DNA from: Hymenobacter elongatus
Lineage (GTDB): Bacteria; Bacteroidota; Bacteroidia; Cytophagales; Hymenobacteraceae
NCBI RefSeq assembly: GCF_004745955.1
Contig: NZ_SRLD01000023.1
Span: 24,094-88,093, forward strand
Length of the DNA: 64,000 bases
Direction of reading: 5' to 3'
The notes below the pieces were generated by a model that saw only the letters and a list, made by a program, of their open reading frames with translations, had not been told where the DNA came from and did not search any database. Positions 18,451-27,925 of the stretch are shown in pieces (the stretch's first letter is position 1; each line of letters opens with the position of its first letter). A program made the position numbers and the translations under genes.

Positions 18451-20472
18451 CTACCGCACGCCCACCGGGTTTTGGACTTCTATTTCCAGTCGTTCCAGCT
18501 TGGTGACGGGTACGTACTGGTTGTCGTGGGCGCCGCTGGGGTAGCCGATGCCCTGAAAAGCCGAACCAGAAACCGGCCCGGAGGCGGCAAGGTTTTGCTG
18601 AAAGCCGGGGCCGTGCAAATGAAGCTGGGAAGCGAAATAATACAGCAGCTCAAAGCCGGTGAAGGCAAACACCGACGGCGGCAGATTCTGCCGCTGGATG
18701 TAGAGCTGGCGGAAGCGGCGCACGCCCGGTGCGGCTTTGTCGAGGTACTTGGGATGAATAAAAAATATGTCGCGCGAGTCGAGCTGCCCCAGACTCACCC
18801 GGTTGTTTTCGAGCCAGGAGGCGTACGTCAGCAGGGGGAGGCGCGCGCCCTGGCTTTGCAGCACGCCCAGGGTGTAGGGCCCGGCCTTGCGGTGGTCGGA
18901 GGCAACGACCAAGTGGCCCACGGTTTTCAGGTCGAGGCCCGCGAAACCGGCCCCGATGGATTCCTCCACGTCGGAATTGATGCGGCGCAATTGTAGTACT
19001 TTGCCACCCAAAGCTTCGTAGGCCGTTTTGTAGGCCTGGCCAAACGCGGCTTCATCCTTGGTGTCCTCGTGGAGTACCACGGCTGTACGGCTCGTGAAGC
19101 GGGAAATGGCAAACTGCGCCGCCTGCCGGGCCTGGGTCGTCATGCTGGGCTCGAACAGGTAGTGCCAACCATTATCGAGCACCAGATCCGCGTCCTGCGA
19201 CAACGGGTTGATGCAGACAATCTGCTTTTGCTGGGCGTAGCGGGCCAGAATCTTACTGCCCGACTTGTACACCGGCCCGATAATCATATCCATCGACGCC
19301 AACTCGGGCAGCGCCAGTACCTGCTTCAGCTGGAGAGTATCGGCTCCGGTATCGTAGGAAAACAGCTGCACGGGGTGGCCCTCGCGCTGCAGCGAGTCCT
19401 GGGCCAGCCGCATGCCCGCGTACAGGTCGGTCACGAACTGGTTTTTGCGCTGCTTCTCCCAACTAGGGTCATTGAACTCGAAGGGCAGCAGCACGGCCAC
19501 GTTGTAGCTGCTTTTTCTGGCCGCTTTGGGGCGTGGCGTGTAGCGGGTCCGGTCGAGGCTGAACTGGGTGATGAGCTGGTCGAGCAGAGCTTTGTCGGCG
19601 TCGGTATACCAGCCACTGGCCACCAGCTTGTCGGCGTAGGCGCGGGCCAGGGCCGCATCCTGGGGGTAGCGCGGCAGCAGGCTCTGAAACACGAGTTTGT
19701 CTTTGATGCGCGGTAGATAGACCGTCTTCATGGCTTCCCGCTCGGTTTCGAGGCGGCCGGCGGGCAGCTGGCCCAGCATTTTCAGCGCATTGTCGGCTTC
19801 GCCCAACTCAAAGGAAACCTGAGCCTGCAGAAAAAATGCCTCGGCCAGGTTCGGCCAGCTGGGGTACTCGTTGCGCAGCAGGTTCAGCATTTGTTCCGCC
19901 TCCGACCATCTCTTGGCGCGGGTAGCGGCCACGGCATACAGATATGCCGCCTCCGGGCCCCGGTCAAACTTTGCCGTGGGCGGTGTGAGCGGCTCCAATT
20001 CCTGCATGGCCAGCTCGTAGCGGGTCTGCGCAAGCAGCGTTTTTCCATTCTGATACCGCACGGCTGGAGTACTGGAGCCCATATTGGCCGGTAACGGCAC
20101 CTGGGGCTTGGCCGCAACGGCAGGAGCAGGGGCTTTAACCGGAGCTGTTCCGGCCGAGCTGCTGCTGGCCGGGAGCGGCTTCGCAGCGGTGGCAGAAGCG
20201 GCAGGCGTGGCAGTGCTCTTGCTGCCAGCGGCGGGCTTGGTGGCGGGCATGGCACTTTTGCCCGGCGCCGTAACTCCTTTGCCGGGAGTCGTTGGGCTGG
20301 CTGTGGTGGGCTTTGCCGGCGTGGCGGTCGGCTTTTTGGTCGTGGCAGGTACGGCCGTGCCAGCTGGCCGCGTTGCCGCAGGCCTGGAGGTCGGCTGCTG
20401 GGCCCGAAGCGCACGGGGAGAAGCAGCAGCCAGCAGCAAGACTGCCAGCTGAAAAGTAAAGAAATGCCTCAT
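18451..20472 (-). CDS. LpoA-like exported protein: TPR region plus type-1 periplasmic-binding domain
   Basis: A 673-residue protein. A signal peptide (MRHFFTFQLAVLLLAAASPRALRA) is followed by about 120 residues of low-complexity threonine, alanine, proline and lysine. A TPR-like helical region lies at roughly 165-340 (for example AAYLYAVAATRAKRWSEAEQ). A type-1 periplasmic-binding domain starts near YNVAVLLPFEFND and runs to the end, with MIIGPVYKSGS and SAFQGIGYPSG. No ABC permease or ATPase is adjacent. Known: LpoA, a penicillin-binding protein activator, also joins TPR-like helices to this fold. Inference: this is a Bacteroidota counterpart or an orphan binding protein. A TACCTTTG box at 20540-20547 precedes the ATG. 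Confidence 0.75.
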   Translation of the reverse strand: MRHFFTFQLAVLLLAAASPRALRAQQPTSRPAATRPAGTAVPATTKKPTATPAKPTTASPTTPGKGVTAPGKSAMPATKPAAGSKSTATPAASATAAKPLPASSSSAGTAPVKAPAPAVAAKPQVPLPANMGSSTPAVRYQNGKTLLAQTRYELAMQELEPLTPPTAKFDRGPEAAYLYAVAATRAKRWSEAEQMLNLLRNEYPSWPNLAEAFFLQAQVSFELGEADNALKMLGQLPAGRLETEREAMKTVYLPRIKDKLVFQSLLPRYPQDAALARAYADKLVASGWYTDADKALLDQLITQFSLDRTRYTPRPKAARKSSYNVAVLLPFEFNDPSWEKQRKNQFVTDLYAGMRLAQDSLQREGHPVQLFSYDTGADTLQLKQVLALPELASMDMIIGPVYKSGSKILARYAQQKQIVCINPLSQDADLVLDNGWHYLFEPSMTTQARQAAQFAISRFTSRTAVVLHEDTKDEAAFGQAYKTAYEALGGKVLQLRRINSDVEESIGAGFAGLDLKTVGHLVVASDHRKAGPYTLGVLQSQGARLPLLTYASWLENNRVSLGQLDSRDIFFIHPKYLDKAAPGVRRFRQLYIQRQNLPPSVFAFTGFELLYYFASQLHLHGPGFQQNLAASGPVSGSAFQGIGYPSGAHDNQYVPVTKLERLEIEVQNPVGVR

Positions 20473-20539
20473 AGCCGAGGGCGGGAATAATTGGTTCACA
20501 AGCAGAAAATCGCGGCAGATGCCACCTGCCTTATTCGGG

Positions 20540-20547
20540 CAAAGGTA
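20540..20547 (-). promoter_or_regulatory. Candidate -7 box of the LpoA-like gene
   Basis: Minus-strand TACCTTTG, 67 bases before the start at 20472. Confidence 0.45.
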
Positions 20548-20669
20548 CGCAGGATCGGTGGGGAAGATTGTGGTGCTTTCTGCTCCTGTACTAGTAGGCT
20601 GAAGCTGTCGTTGGGGCATTGACCACTGCAAGGCTATGCGCTGCCCGCCAAATTTCCGTAATTGAACCC

Positions 20670-21365
20670 ATGCACACGTCCGTCGCCGCCTTTTCCCTAC
20701 CCCAAATGCGCCAGCGGCTCCAGCTGCTGCTCGTGCTCGGGGCCTCGCTCACGTTGAGCGTGGCCTTGATCATCGGCCGCGTATTGCTGACCCAGCAGAT
20801 GACGTTCATATTTCTGCTCTGGAATCTGTTTCTGGCCTTGGTGCCGTTTGGGCTGAGTACGATGCTGGGTATGGCAGCCGGCCCCATTCGGGCCCGGCTG
20901 CTGCTGCCCGTTGGCGTAGTGTGGCTGCTGTTTTTTCCCAACGCGCCCTATATTCTCACCGACCTCTTTCATCTGGAGCCCCGCGCCGGCGTGCCCTACT
21001 GGTATGATCTGGCCCTGATTCTGACCTGCGCCTGGAATGGCTTGATGCTGGCGTACGCCTCGCTGCTGGATATGCAGACGCTGGTGCGGCGGCGGCTGGG
21101 CCCGGCCGCCGGGTGGGCATTTGCCGTGGTGGCGCTGCTCCTTAGTAGCTTCGGTATTTACCTGGGCCGGTTTCTGCGCTTCAATAGCTGGGATGTGCTG
21201 ACCAATCCGCTTACGCTGTTCTACGATATTCTGAACCGGGTGCTGCACCCGGCCGCGCACCCGCGCACCTGGGGCGTAACGCTGCTGTTCGGCGTGTTTC
21301 TGCTGCTGGGCTATAGCACCGTGCGGTTGCTGGGCCGCATGGACGACGCCCGAGTACGGGAGTAG
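20670..21365 (+). CDS. DUF1361 membrane protein
   Basis: A 231-residue protein with about seven hydrophobic segments. It matches DUF1361: FLLWNLFLALVPF, the conserved LFFPNAPYILTDLFHL, YDLALI and GRFLRFNSWDVLTNP. It acts in the inner membrane; no function is known for the family. The start at MHTSVAAF is chosen; MRQRLQ at 20706 is an alternative. Confidence 0.88.
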   Translation: MHTSVAAFSLPQMRQRLQLLLVLGASLTLSVALIIGRVLLTQQMTFIFLLWNLFLALVPFGLSTMLGMAAGPIRARLLLPVGVVWLLFFPNAPYILTDLFHLEPRAGVPYWYDLALILTCAWNGLMLAYASLLDMQTLVRRRLGPAAGWAFAVVALLLSSFGIYLGRFLRFNSWDVLTNPLTLFYDILNRVLHPAAHPRTWGVTLLFGVFLLLGYSTVRLLGRMDDARVRE

Positions 21366-21474
21366 CCTGCCCCGAAAGCGGAATTCCGTGTGCCCACAGG
21401 TACAAGCATCGGCGAAATACACTCCTTAGAGCCTAGCTGAATATATGAGTATGACGTTCTATTTGGCTAGGCTC

Positions 21475-22182
21475 TCAATACGCCGCTCCGCGCTGAGCCA
21501 GCTGATCTAATAACCCGAACAGAAACGCCTTTCCCGCTGCCAGCTCAGCGGCGCGCTGCCGCAGCTCGGTAGCCGTTTGTACCCACGGGCCGGGCACCAG
21601 CTCGTGGCCATCGTGGTGCAGCATCTCGCCCAGTATTTCCGCCGTCAGCTCAGGGTGAAACTGTAGGCCTACTATCCGATTATCAACCACAAAGCCCTGG
21701 TGCGCACATGCCTGAGAAGAGGCTATCGGCACTGCTCCCGCCGGTAGCCCAAACGTGTCGCCGTGCCAGTGCAGCACCGTAATGGCCTCGGTGAAATGCC
21801 GCAGCAGCGGGTGCGTTGCTGCTTCTGGGGCCGGTTGAATAGCCCAAAAGCCAATTTCCAGTGCCGGATTTCGATATACCCTGGCCCCCAGCGCATCGGC
21901 CAGCAACTGGGCTCCTAAGCAAATGCCCAGGACCATCTTGCCCGCCTTCATAGCTGCCCGGATAAACGCCTTCTCCGGGGCGAGCCAGCCGTACCGGTTT
22001 TCCTCGTCTACGCCCATCACGCCTCCCAGAACTACGAGCCAATCGAAGTCCTGAAGTGCCGGAAAACTAGGCTCCGGCGCATACAGGTGCGTGAACGACC
22101 ACTCGTGGCCATGTGCGGCGGCCCACTCCAACAGTAAGCCAGGGGTTTCGAAAGCTGCATGTTGTAAGCAGTGAATTTGCAT
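21475..22182 (-). CDS. Class I glutamine amidotransferase-like protein
   Basis: A 235-residue stand-alone GATase1 domain. The nucleophile elbow is GICLGAQLLADALG and the histidine-glutamate pair is in VGLQFHPELT. It resembles GuaA-type amidotransferase domains found alone (type 1 GMP synthase-like or gamma-glutamyl hydrolases). An internal HWHGDTFGLPAGA is typical of these. The acceptor is unknown; hypothetical roles include glutamine-dependent amidation or gamma-glutamyl removal. Confidence 0.85.
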   Translation of the reverse strand: MQIHCLQHAAFETPGLLLEWAAAHGHEWSFTHLYAPEPSFPALQDFDWLVVLGGVMGVDEENRYGWLAPEKAFIRAAMKAGKMVLGICLGAQLLADALGARVYRNPALEIGFWAIQPAPEAATHPLLRHFTEAITVLHWHGDTFGLPAGAVPIASSQACAHQGFVVDNRIVGLQFHPELTAEILGEMLHHDGHELVPGPWVQTATELRQRAAELAAGKAFLFGLLDQLAQRGAAY

Positions 22183-22184
22183 CG

Positions 22185-22919
22185 TCAGCGTAGGTCAGCG
22201 TGTTCCAGATACAGACTGCGCACCACCGTGAGGCGTATGGGCGGCTGGCCGGCTCCGGGCGTCGCCGTCAGGAGCTGCTTTGCGTGCAAGGGCCGGGCAG
22301 CAGCAGCAGTAGCCAGCAGCAGTGCCGACGGTTGCAGGTTCATAGCGGTTCCGGCGTTTGCCGCCAGCCGCACCGAAACGATTTGGTCGAAATCGGGCTG
22401 GCTGGCAATGCGGTGCGCTACAAACTGCTCGTCGGCATTGCCAACCAGTAGTAGCAGCGGCGTAGCGGTGGTGTTGGGTACTAGCTCCTGAAAATACAGC
22501 ACCAGTTTGATCTGCACCGGAATCTGGCGGGCAATAGCAGTGCCGCCCCGCTCAAAATGGCCCCGATACAACGTACCGCGGAAGGGCTGGGGGCGCCGCA
22601 GCATATCGGGTAGTACAAATGTTTCGGGCTCCAGCGTATACACGGTTTCCATCGGAAACTGCTGCCGGCTGGCTTGGTAGGCCGTCCGCGCCGAGTCGCT
22701 GAGCGTCAGCTCCAGCAGCACTTGGTAGTGGTGCGGACTGTGAAACATGGGCAGGTGCGAGGCATAGATGTGCCGGTCACCAAAAACCAGCATGCCGTGC
22801 GTGCTGGGTCGGTCGGCGGAGTGCGCCGCCGGGTGCTGGCCCAGCGTTGGAAGCCCGCTAAGAAGCAGCAGCGCGGCAAACAGCGCGCGTGACAGAGCCC
22901 GCGCAGGGAAAAGAAGCAT
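22185..22919 (-). CDS. Exported protein, unrecognised
   Basis: A 244-residue protein with a signal peptide (MLLFPARALSRALFAALLLLSG ... LGQ). The mature part begins HPAAHSADRPSTHGM and contains GDRHIYASHLPMFHSPHHYQVLLEL, a histidine-rich region seen in a Bacteroidota hypothetical family. No catalytic motif is obvious. Its stop lies 2 bases from the upstream limit of the amidotransferase gene, so the two are probably co-transcribed. Start chosen to open the signal peptide. Confidence 0.65.
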   Translation of the reverse strand: MLLFPARALSRALFAALLLLSGLPTLGQHPAAHSADRPSTHGMLVFGDRHIYASHLPMFHSPHHYQVLLELTLSDSARTAYQASRQQFPMETVYTLEPETFVLPDMLRRPQPFRGTLYRGHFERGGTAIARQIPVQIKLVLYFQELVPNTTATPLLLLVGNADEQFVAHRIASQPDFDQIVSVRLAANAGTAMNLQPSALLLATAAAARPLHAKQLLTATPGAGQPPIRLTVVRSLYLEHADLR

Positions 22920-22964
22920 GTGTCGGAACGGACAGCTTGGGATTGCCAATAAGCGGCACCGAGG

Positions 22965-22972
22965 CAAAGGTA
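22965..22972 (-). promoter_or_regulatory. Candidate -7 box
   Basis: Minus-strand TACCTTTG, 45 bases before the start at 22919; probably drives the exported protein and the amidotransferase. Confidence 0.45.
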
Positions 22973-23045
22973 GCCGGGAAGCGTGCTTTTCTGCTATAAC
23001 TCTCCCATAAAGCCGTTTATTGATGCTCTTTTTCATTCGTGTTTT

Positions 23046-24942
23046 ATGAAACTTTCTCCCCTGCAGCATGTGGTGGCCCAGGCCAGGCAGGTAGTGCGTC
23101 GCTTTCCTCTCACGCTGCTGTGCAGCTTCATTTTATGTGCGGCCGGCATCTATCAGCAGCGACTCAGCCCCGCCATGGAGCAAAAATGACTGGCTATTTC
23201 CGGTCTTGTCCACGGCCGCACTCGGACTGACCCTGACGCTAGCGGTAACCCTGGCTGCCGAGCGCTACCACTGGCCGCTGTGGAGGAAGCTGGCTGCCAA
23301 CGCCGTGGCTGTCGGTCTGCTCAGCGGCTGGTACGTGGCCTGCCCCGCCGAGCCTGCCACCGTGTGGGCGCTCCGGCTGCTGGTGCTGCTGGTGGTGCTG
23401 CATTTGCTGGTGGCTGTGGTGCCCTACCTCGGTGAGCTGCGCCGCACGGCCGATACACCGGGCTTCTGGCGCTACAACGAAACCCTGTTTCTGCGCATCC
23501 TCACGGCTGGCCTCTACTCCGGGGTGCTGTTTGCGGGCTGCGGGCTAGCCTTATTGACGATAGGAAACCTGTTCGACATAAAGTTCGCCTCGTATGTCTA
23601 TGCCCATCTGTTCCTGGTGCTGGGAACAGTATTCAATACCTGGTTTTTTCTGGCCAGCGTGCCAGCCAACGTTGCCACCCTGGAGCAGGAAGCGCCTTAT
23701 CAGTAGGGGCTGAAAGCCTTTACCCAATTCGCTCTGTTACCCCTGATGCTGCTGTATGGCGGTATTTTGTACGCCTACATGGGGCGCATTCTGGTGCAAT
23801 GGGAGTTGCCCAAAGGCTGGGTGTCCTTCCTGATTCTGGCTTTTTCGGTAGCAGGAATCTTTGCGTTGCTGCTCATTCATCCCATCCGGGAAGCGGCCGA
23901 AAACACCTGGATTCGCACCTTCGCGCGCTGGTTTTACCGGGCGCTTTTTCCGTTGTTGGGGCTGCTGGCGGTGGCCATTTACACGCGTGTTCAGCAGTAT
24001 GGCATCACCGAAGAGCGCTACTCTGTGCTGGTGTTGGCCGCTTGGCTTGCCCTGATTGCCACCTACTTTCTGCTGCGGCAGGGGCGGGGCATCATCTGGA
24101 TTCCGGCGTCGCTGGCGGTGGTGGCGCTGCTCAGCGTTGTGGGACCCTGGAGCGCCTTCGCCGTGGCGCAGCGCAGCCAGCACCGGCAGCTGCTGGCCCT
24201 GAGCCAGCAGTATCAGCTACTACAGAACGGCAAGCTCGACAATGCTGGTAAGCACCAGACCAAGCTGCCATGGGAAGTGCGCAAGCGTACCTCGTCCATC
24301 TTCGATTTTTTTGCCGACCGTAACGCTTTGGCGCAGCTGCAGCCGCAATTCAGCGCTTCCCTGCAACTACCGGATTCTATTCGGCAGCAGCCCCGCTGGA
24401 AGCAGCAGCAGTGGGTGTCCGACCGGCTGTTTGCTGCCAGCCAGCTGTTTCGTGTCGACCGTGCCGATGAGCATTCAGGTACTGTACCGCAGGTATCCAC
24501 CACCTTTCGCACCGAAGAGCCCAAAGTGCAACCATTGGGCCGAGGCCGCTATTGGCTGCCTACTATCGCTACGCTGGATTATCGAAATCTATCCGACGAT
24601 ACTACCGAGCATTTACTCCTGCGCGAGGGCACGTTTCGGCTCCGTAGTACGCAGTACCGGCGCCGGCTGGTGCTCGAACAGCTCCGACCCGATGGCCAGT
24701 GGCAACCCGTACTGGCCGCCGAGCCCGGCGCTTTCGTCGACTCCCTGGCCCGTCAGCATCCGGGCGAAAACAAGGAGGAAGAAAATGAGAGTATCCGGCT
24801 GCCGGCCACGGGCATGACTTTGACAGCCAGTGGTAAAGGTGCTACGTTACGGCTGTTTGTTCGGTATATCAATCGCACCGACCGCCAGGATACCGTGAAG
24901 TATGAATATGATGGAAACGGCCTGCTCGAGTTTGTCGAGTAG
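23046..24942 (+). pseudogene. DUF4153 membrane protein gene broken by a frameshift and an in-frame stop
   Basis: Three pieces read as one DUF4153 protein of about 630 residues. Piece 1 (from 23046, MKLSPLQHVVAQ) ends at TGA 23187-23189 just after an A5 run at 23182-23186; removing one A restores MEQNDWLFPVLS and joins piece 2. Piece 2 runs in the new frame to TAG 23704-23706. Piece 3 continues in that same frame from GLKAFTQFALLPLMLLYGG to 24942. Homologues usually have a lysine codon before GLK, so AAG to TAG is a plausible single change. About twelve membrane segments lie in pieces 1-3 and a soluble C-terminal domain follows. Two lesions make a true pseudogene likely, though sequencing error at the A-run is possible. 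Confidence 0.8.
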
Positions 24943-25086
24943 TTGATAGAAGGCGCTGCTGCACAGAGTTCTTATCAAAGAAGCTGTGGGTTCGGTTCCA
25001 CGGTTGATTGTTTCAACGTGGCGAAGCAGTACGGGTGCCAGCACCAGCATCATGGCTAATGCCGTAATATAACGACCCACGCGAGG

Positions 25087-25311
25087 CTACACCATTTCGG
25101 CGTGCCGAAACAGAATGACTACCAGCGCCGCCATAACCACCACGGCCAACCCAACGAAAAATAAAGCCCAGAAAGCCAGCCCGGTACCTAGCACCCCCCA
25201 GAGGCTTGAATAGGTCATCTGATGCATTTTCCTGTATGCCCACAGCGCAAACAAGCAGTACGGACCCGCCAGGAAGTAGAACTTCGGATAAGTCAGCAAA
25301 AACTCCATCAT
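25087..25311 (-). CDS. Small membrane protein, unrecognised
   Basis: A 74-residue protein with two hydrophobic segments (YFLAGPYCLFALWAY and LGTGLAFWALFFVGLAVVVMAALVVILF). It opens MMEFLLTYPKF. The start is chosen at the first methionine pair; the in-frame extension reads into a repeat. Nothing identifies a function. A second, weaker frame follows 6 bases downstream. Confidence 0.55.
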   Translation of the reverse strand: MMEFLLTYPKFYFLAGPYCLFALWAYRKMHQMTYSSLWGVLGTGLAFWALFFVGLAVVVMAALVVILFRHAEMV

Positions 25312-25346
25312 CCGCTTAGTATCTGTTTGAGTCAGTTTCTGGAGTC

Positions 25347-25451
25347 GTCCCAACCATGTAGAGACGCATAGTTGCGTCTCATCGTTGAACGGTGCGGGCC
25401 AATCGTTCAACGATGTAGAGACGCAACTATGCGTCTCTACATCGTTGGGAC
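25347..25451. repeat. Palindromic repeat of a second family
   Basis: Arms GTCCCAACCATGTAGAGACG ... GTTCAAC and their complement ending ATCGTTGGGAC, enclosing about 14 bases. Each arm itself contains the inner inverted pair GAGACGCATA / TATGCGTCTC. It shares no sequence with the GAACGTCATGCTGAG family. Confidence 0.85.
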
Positions 25452-25511
25452 GCTTTAATTGCTAACCCAAACAGCTTCTTAATAAATAGAGTGTAGTACC
25501 GGCTACTACGC

Positions 25512-25545
25512 AAACTGCCGCTCCGGTCACCCGAAGCGGCAGTTT
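25512..25545. terminator. Terminator of guaA
   Basis: AAACTGCCGCT and AGCGGCAGTTT arms around a 12-base loop, 19 bases after the guaA stop. Confidence 0.7.
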
Positions 25546-25563
25546 AGCCATGCACCAGAGTGT

Positions 25564-27096
25564 TTATTCCCACTCAATCGTCGCCGGCGGCTTCGACGAA
25601 ATATCATACACCACGCGGTTGATGCCGCGCACTTGGTTGATGATTTTGTTCGAAACGTGAGCCAGGAAGTCGTAGGGGAGGTGGGCCCAGTCGGCCGTCA
25701 TGCCATCTACGCTCGTCACGGCGCGCAAGGCCACTACCTGCTCGTAGGTGCGCTCGTCGCCCATCACGCCCACGCTCTGAATGGGCAGCAGCATCACGCC
25801 GGCCTGCCATACCTGGTCGTAGAGGCCGAACTCGCGCAGCCCGTCGATGAAAATAGCGTCGGCGCGCTGCAGCAAGTCCACTTTGTGCGGGGTGATGTCG
25901 CCCAGAATGCGGATGCCCAGGCCGGGGCCGGGGAAAGGGTGACGGTGCAAAATATTGTGGGGCAGCGCCAGCGCGTCGCCCACCTGGCGCACTTCATCCT
26001 TGAACAGCGTGCGGAGCGGCTCCACGATTTTCAGGTTCATCTTCTCCGGCAGCCCGCCCACGTTGTGGTGGCTCTTGATGGTGACGGCCGGCCCGTTCAC
26101 CGACACCGACTCGATTACATCCGGATAAATGGTGCCCTGGGCCAGCCAGCGGGCACCTTCCACCTTCTGGGCTTCCTGGTCAAATATCTCCACGAAGGTG
26201 CGCCCGATGGCCTTGCGCTTCTGCTCGGGGTCGGTGAGGCCAACCAGCGCCGCATAAAACTCCCGCGACGCATCTACGCCGCGCACGTTCAGCCCCAGAT
26301 CTTTGTAGGAATGCAGCACGCTCTCGTACTCATCTTTGCGCAGCAGCCCATTATTCACAAAAATGCCGTGCAGGCGCGGCCCGATGGCGCGGTGCAGCAG
26401 CAAGGCCGCCACCGAGGAGTCGACGCCACCCGAAAGGCCCAGAATCACCTTGTCGTCGGGGCCGATGGTGTTTTGCAGGGCCAGCACCATGCTGTCCACG
26501 AAGTGCTCGGGCGTCCAGTTTTGGTCGCAGCCGCAGATATCGACCACAAAATTGCGCATCAGCAGCTTGCCTTCCGTGGAGTGCGTCACCTCGGGGTGAA
26601 ACTGGATGCCGTACGTCGGCTGCCCTTCCATCTGGTAAGCAGCCACTGCCACTTCCGGCGTGCTGGCAATGATGTCGAAGCCCGGTGGCAGGGTTTTAAT
26701 CGTGTCGCCGTGCGACATCCACACCTGCGAATCTAGGGTCAGCTCGCGCATCAGCGGGTTGGCGTGGTCCACGTGGTGGAGGCGGGCGCGGCCGTATTCA
26801 CGAATAGTAGCGGGCAGCACCTCGCCGCCGTGCTGCTGGGCCAGCAGCTGCGCGCCGTAGCATACGCCCAGCACCGGCACCTGGGCCAGGTAGCGGCTCA
26901 GGTCGGGATTAGGCGCTGCAGGGTCGCGCACCGAGCACGGCGAGCCTGAAAGCACCACGCCCCGGATATCCTCAGTGAGGTCCGGGGCGTGCGTATACGG
27001 ATGAATCTCGCAGTAAACGTTCAGTTCCCGAATGCGTCGGGCAATGAGCTGCGTGTACTGGGAGCCGAAATCGAGAATTAAAATCTGTTGGGGCAT
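25564..27096 (-). CDS. guaA: GMP synthase (glutamine-hydrolysing)
   Basis: A 510-residue enzyme that converts XMP to GMP with glutamine and ATP. The N-terminal amidotransferase has Cys79 in [13 protein letters not shown] and [11 protein letters not shown]. The ATP pyrophosphatase domain follows, with the PP-loop [14 protein letters not shown] near residue 225. The C-terminal dimerisation domain ends KPPATIEWE, the standard GuaA tail. The start is the ATG of [14 protein letters not shown] complete promoter (TTTG, 19 bases, TACCTTTG) puts the predicted transcript start on or within a few bases of the ATG. Confidence 0.97.
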   Translation of the reverse strand: MPQQILILDFGSQYTQLIARRIRELNVYCEIHPYTHAPDLTEDIRGVVLSGSPCSVRDPAAPNPDLSRYLAQVPVLGVCYGAQLLAQQHGGEVLPATIREYGRARLHHVDHANPLMRELTLDSQVWMSHGDTIKTLPPGFDIIASTPEVAVAAYQMEGQPTYGIQFHPEVTHSTEGKLLMRNFVVDICGCDQNWTPEHFVDSMVLALQNTIGPDDKVILGLSGGVDSSVAALLLHRAIGPRLHGIFVNNGLLRKDEYESVLHSYKDLGLNVRGVDASREFYAALVGLTDPEQKRKAIGRTFVEIFDQEAQKVEGARWLAQGTIYPDVIESVSVNGPAVTIKSHHNVGGLPEKMNLKIVEPLRTLFKDEVRQVGDALALPHNILHRHPFPGPGLGIRILGDITPHKVDLLQRADAIFIDGLREFGLYDQVWQAGVMLLPIQSVGVMGDERTYEQVVALRAVTSVDGMTADWAHLPYDFLAHVSNKIINQVRGINRVVYDISSKPPATIEWE

Positions 27097-27099
27097 GGG

Positions 27100-27130
27100 C
27101 AAAGGTAAGCAGCCCAAGCAGCCACGCAAA
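27100..27130 (-). promoter_or_regulatory. guaA promoter, probably leaderless
   Basis: On the minus strand TTTG (27130-27127), a 19-base spacer and TACCTTTG (27107-27100). This is a full Bacteroidota housekeeping promoter. The start codon begins 4 bases after the -7 box, leaving no room for a leader or ribosome-binding site. Confidence 0.65.
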
Positions 27131-27317
27131 ATTTCCCGGCACTGCCAACATTCTTCCATACCTGCCGTTTAGCGGAATGCTTCAGGAATAAAACGCGTAG
27201 TGAATGAATTTTTCATAATATTTATGCGTATAATTCAAAATATATTGCCCGACTCCGGTCATTCATCCCAAGTCGTCCTGCTTTCGTCTAGCAGCTTTCA
27301 TTCTCTTAACAGTTCGC

Positions 27318-27791
27318 ATGAAACACCTGACCTCTTCTGTTTGTGCCCTAGCACTGGCCTTGCTGCCGCTCGTAGCAGCGGCCCAGTCGCCGGCTAAGCC
27401 CGCCGCATCCCGCCAAAAGGTGGGCGCCGAATCCGTAGCCGTACTCGAACCAGCCACTGCTCCGGCAGCGCCGACCAAAAAAGCAGCAGCAAGGAATATG
27501 CCCAAGGTGCTGACTGGCTACGTGCTTAACGAGGAAGGCGAGCCGTTGGCCGGTGCCACCGTTACTGCCGAAAAAGGCGAAACCATTACCACTAACGCCG
27601 ACGGCCAGTACGTGATACAGTCGATGGCCGCTACGCCAGTGCTGCGGGTGAGCTACGCGGGCTACCAGGAGATGCAAATGCCCATCAATACTTTGCATCC
27701 CACCACGTTCCGCCTCGACCCAATCGAAGATTACGAGCGGCAGCTGAAAAAACGCAGCAAAGCGGCCAGCAAAGCCTACCGCAAGCCCTAG
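27318..27791 (+). CDS. Exported carboxypeptidase-regulatory-like domain protein
   Basis: A 157-residue protein with a signal peptide (MKHLTSSVCALALALLPLVAAAQ), a low-complexity linker and one CarboxypepD_reg-like beta-sandwich (LTGYVLNEEGEPLAGATVTAEKGE ... NADGQYVIQ ... LRVSYAGYQE), then a basic tail. This is the domain found at the N-terminus of TonB-dependent receptors, but here without a barrel. Function unknown; a periplasmic or surface location is likely. Confidence 0.8.
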   Translation: MKHLTSSVCALALALLPLVAAAQSPAKPAASRQKVGAESVAVLEPATAPAAPTKKAAARNMPKVLTGYVLNEEGEPLAGATVTAEKGETITTNADGQYVIQSMAATPVLRVSYAGYQEMQMPINTLHPTTFRLDPIEDYERQLKKRSKAASKAYRKP

Positions 27792-27887
27792 CCGGTCTGA
27801 AATAGTCGCGCTACCGGCCGGCCGGCGAAAACAAAGCGGCTGATACTCTGCATCTAATTGGCGTTAGGACGAAAATCTTAGCGCCAC

Positions 27888-27921
27888 TTGTGCGTTCTGC
27901 CAAATAAGCAACGTATATTTG
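27888..27921 (+). promoter_or_regulatory. Promoter of the SRP RNA
   Basis: TTG at 27888-27890, 23 bases, then TATATTTG at 27914-27921 (exact TAnnTTTG). The predicted start falls at about 27926, where the RNA stem begins. Confidence 0.65.
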
Positions 27922-27925
27922 CAAC

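Noticed and set aside
24847..25080. Second small membrane protein after 25087-25311
   Set aside because: Starts with GTG and overlaps the DUF4153 end; only the first part is hydrophobic and no support was found.
25633..26736. Long reading frame (367 codons) on the strand opposite guaA
   Set aside because: GC-rich DNA gives long antisense frames; the encoded sequence is low-complexity and shadows a certain gene.
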